Source: Caldilineaceae bacterium (GTDB lineage Bacteria > Chloroflexota > Anaerolineae > Caldilineales > Caldilineaceae). Taken from it: a stretch of DNA of 8,345 nt. A program made the translations under genes and the position numbers. The DNA lies in contig WGCB01000763.1 in NCBI GenBank assembly GCA_015494005.1, positions 1 through 8,345 on the forward strand, read 5' to 3'. The notes beneath the pieces were generated by a model, which was given only the letters and a program-made list of their open reading frames with translations, made no database searches and was not told the origin of the DNA. Positions 7,477-8,345 of this stretch are shown here, piece after piece (position 1 is the stretch's first letter; each line of letters opens with the position of its first letter).

Positions 7477-8320
7477 ATGGACACCCTGCGCGGCGTCATC
7501 GAGCGCATCACCTTCCACAACCCGGAGAACGGCTACACCGTGGCCAAACTGGCCCCGGAGCGCCGCCCGCGCCATCTGCAGCCCTGGGACAAGGAGGTGG
7601 CCGTCGTGGGCAACATGGCCGGGATCAACGTGGGGGAGGCGGTAGAACTCCAGGGGCGCTGGACGGTCCACCCGGAGTACGGCAAGCAGTTCACCGTGGA
7701 GCGCATGCGCACGGTCCTGCCGGCCACCATCGCCGGGCTGGAGAAGTACCTGGGCAGCGGGCTGATCAAGGGCATCGGCCCGGTCACGGCCCGACGCATC
7801 GTGGCCCACTTCGGGCTGGAGACCCTGGACATCATCGAGCACGAGCCGGAGCGGCTGCTGGAGGTGCCGGGCGTGGGGCGCAAGCGGGTGGCCATGATCA
7901 CCCAGGCCTGGGCCCAGCAGCGGGCCATCAAGGAGGTGATGATCTTCCTCCAGAGCCACGGGGTCAGCACCAGCCTGGCCACCAAGATCTACAAGCAGTA
8001 CGGCGACCAGGCCATCCAGATCGTGCGGGAGAACCCCTACCGCCTGGCCCAGGAGATCTACGGCATCGGCTTCCTCACCGCGGACAAGATCGCCCGCTCC
8101 CTGGGCATCCCCCCGGACGCGCCCCAGCGCATCGCCGCGGGCGTGGAGTATGCCCTGAACCAGGCCACGGACGAGGGGCACGTCTTCCTGCCCAGCCGAG
8201 AGCTCCTGGCCCAGGCCGCCCAGCTCCTGGAGGTGACGCCGGAGCAGGTGGCCCAAGGGCTGCTGGCCCTCCAGGGGCAGGACCGGGTCAAGCTAGCCCC
8301 CAGCCCCGGCCAGGAGGCCC
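7477..8320 (+). CDS. recD2: RecD2/YrrC-type DNA helicase, N-terminal part only
   Basis: The 281 genuine codons match the N-terminal third of RecD2-type SF1 helicases, ATP-driven 5'-3' DNA unwinding enzymes that act without RecBC. The start LRGVIERITFHNPENGYTV (4-22) is the characteristic opening of the N-terminal OB-like domain (about 1-80). Helix-hairpin-helix elements follow: GIGPVTARRIVAHFG (99-113), VPGVGRKRV (130-138) and YGIGFLTADKIARSLG (195-210). The Walker A motif and helicase domains would lie further right and are not in the window. ATG 7477 is the only start available: the frame is open upstream to 7369 but has no ATG, GTG or TTG. No Shine-Dalgarno sequence precedes it. The reading frame past 8320 is adapter sequence, not gene. 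It is transcribed divergently from rpsO. Confidence 0.93.
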
Positions 8321-8345
8321 CTGTCTCTTATACACATCTCCGAGC
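8321..8345 (+). other. Nextera transposase adapter left at the contig end
   Basis: The last 25 bases begin CTGTCTCTTATACACATCT and continue with the CCGAGC that starts the Nextera read-2 side adapter. The first 19 bases are the Tn5 mosaic end used in Illumina tagmentation libraries. They sit exactly at the sequence end, so this is untrimmed read sequence, not a biological Tn5 end. Confidence 0.96.

Noticed and set aside
7360..8256. A 298-codon minus-strand open frame opposite recD2.
   Set aside because: It is the antisense shadow of the RecD2 N-terminus, which has clear family motifs; the shadow has none.
8321..8345. The Tn5 mosaic end considered as a real transposon terminus.
   Set aside because: It is followed by adapter-specific CCGAGC and coincides with the sequence end; no target duplication or transposase sequence is present.

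Overview
The window looks like chromosomal DNA from a GC-rich bacterium, most likely a member of the Chloroflexota (Anaerolineae/Caldilineae-like). This placement is inferred from three things: an exported LysM protein with a long Pro/Thr/Ala linker, a RecD2-type helicase, and the general style of the proteins. No rRNA or other taxonomic marker is present. I see no phage, transposon, CRISPR or defence genes. Most genes are housekeeping, and the unusual material is in the RNA leaders, one fusion protein and one contig-end artefact.

Layout. Five genes run leftward on the minus strand, and one diverges rightward at the right end. In minus-strand transcription order they are: rpsO (ribosomal protein S15, 6700-6969) with a good promoter (7109-7137), a structured leader and a strong terminator (6656-6689); a 447-nt gene-free stretch full of secondary structure; pnp (polynucleotide phosphorylase, 3902-6208) with an intrinsic terminator (3820-3866); lepB (type I signal peptidase, 3038-3679), probably from its own extended -10 promoter; an AI-2E/PerM-family membrane protein fused to a degenerate HAD domain (1225-3000), 37 nt behind lepB and probably co-transcribed; then a separate promoter (1147-1175) and a secreted two-LysM protein cut off by the left edge (1-1019). 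On the plus strand the first 281 codons of a RecD2/YrrC-type helicase start at 7477 and run to the right edge.

How the genes relate. rpsO-pnp is a widely conserved pair in which a translation component and an RNA-decay enzyme are linked, and both are autoregulated at the RNA level in E. coli. Here both have structured leaders, and I see no clear promoter of its own for pnp. LepB cleaves exported preproteins. The LysM protein in the same window has a typical signal peptide with an ASA cleavage site and is a plausible client.

Points most worth a second look: (1) the last 25 bases (8321-8345) match the Illumina Nextera transposase adapter, so the right end is not biological and the recD2 tail there is false; (2) the pnp leader has a long multi-segment hairpin, an attenuator-like hairpin and a 16-nt tandem repeat whose core recurs inside the pnp start region; (3) the HAD domain fused to the AI-2E protein has lost the nucleophilic Asp and other catalytic residues; (4) PNPase carries an Arg/Gly-rich C-terminal tail.
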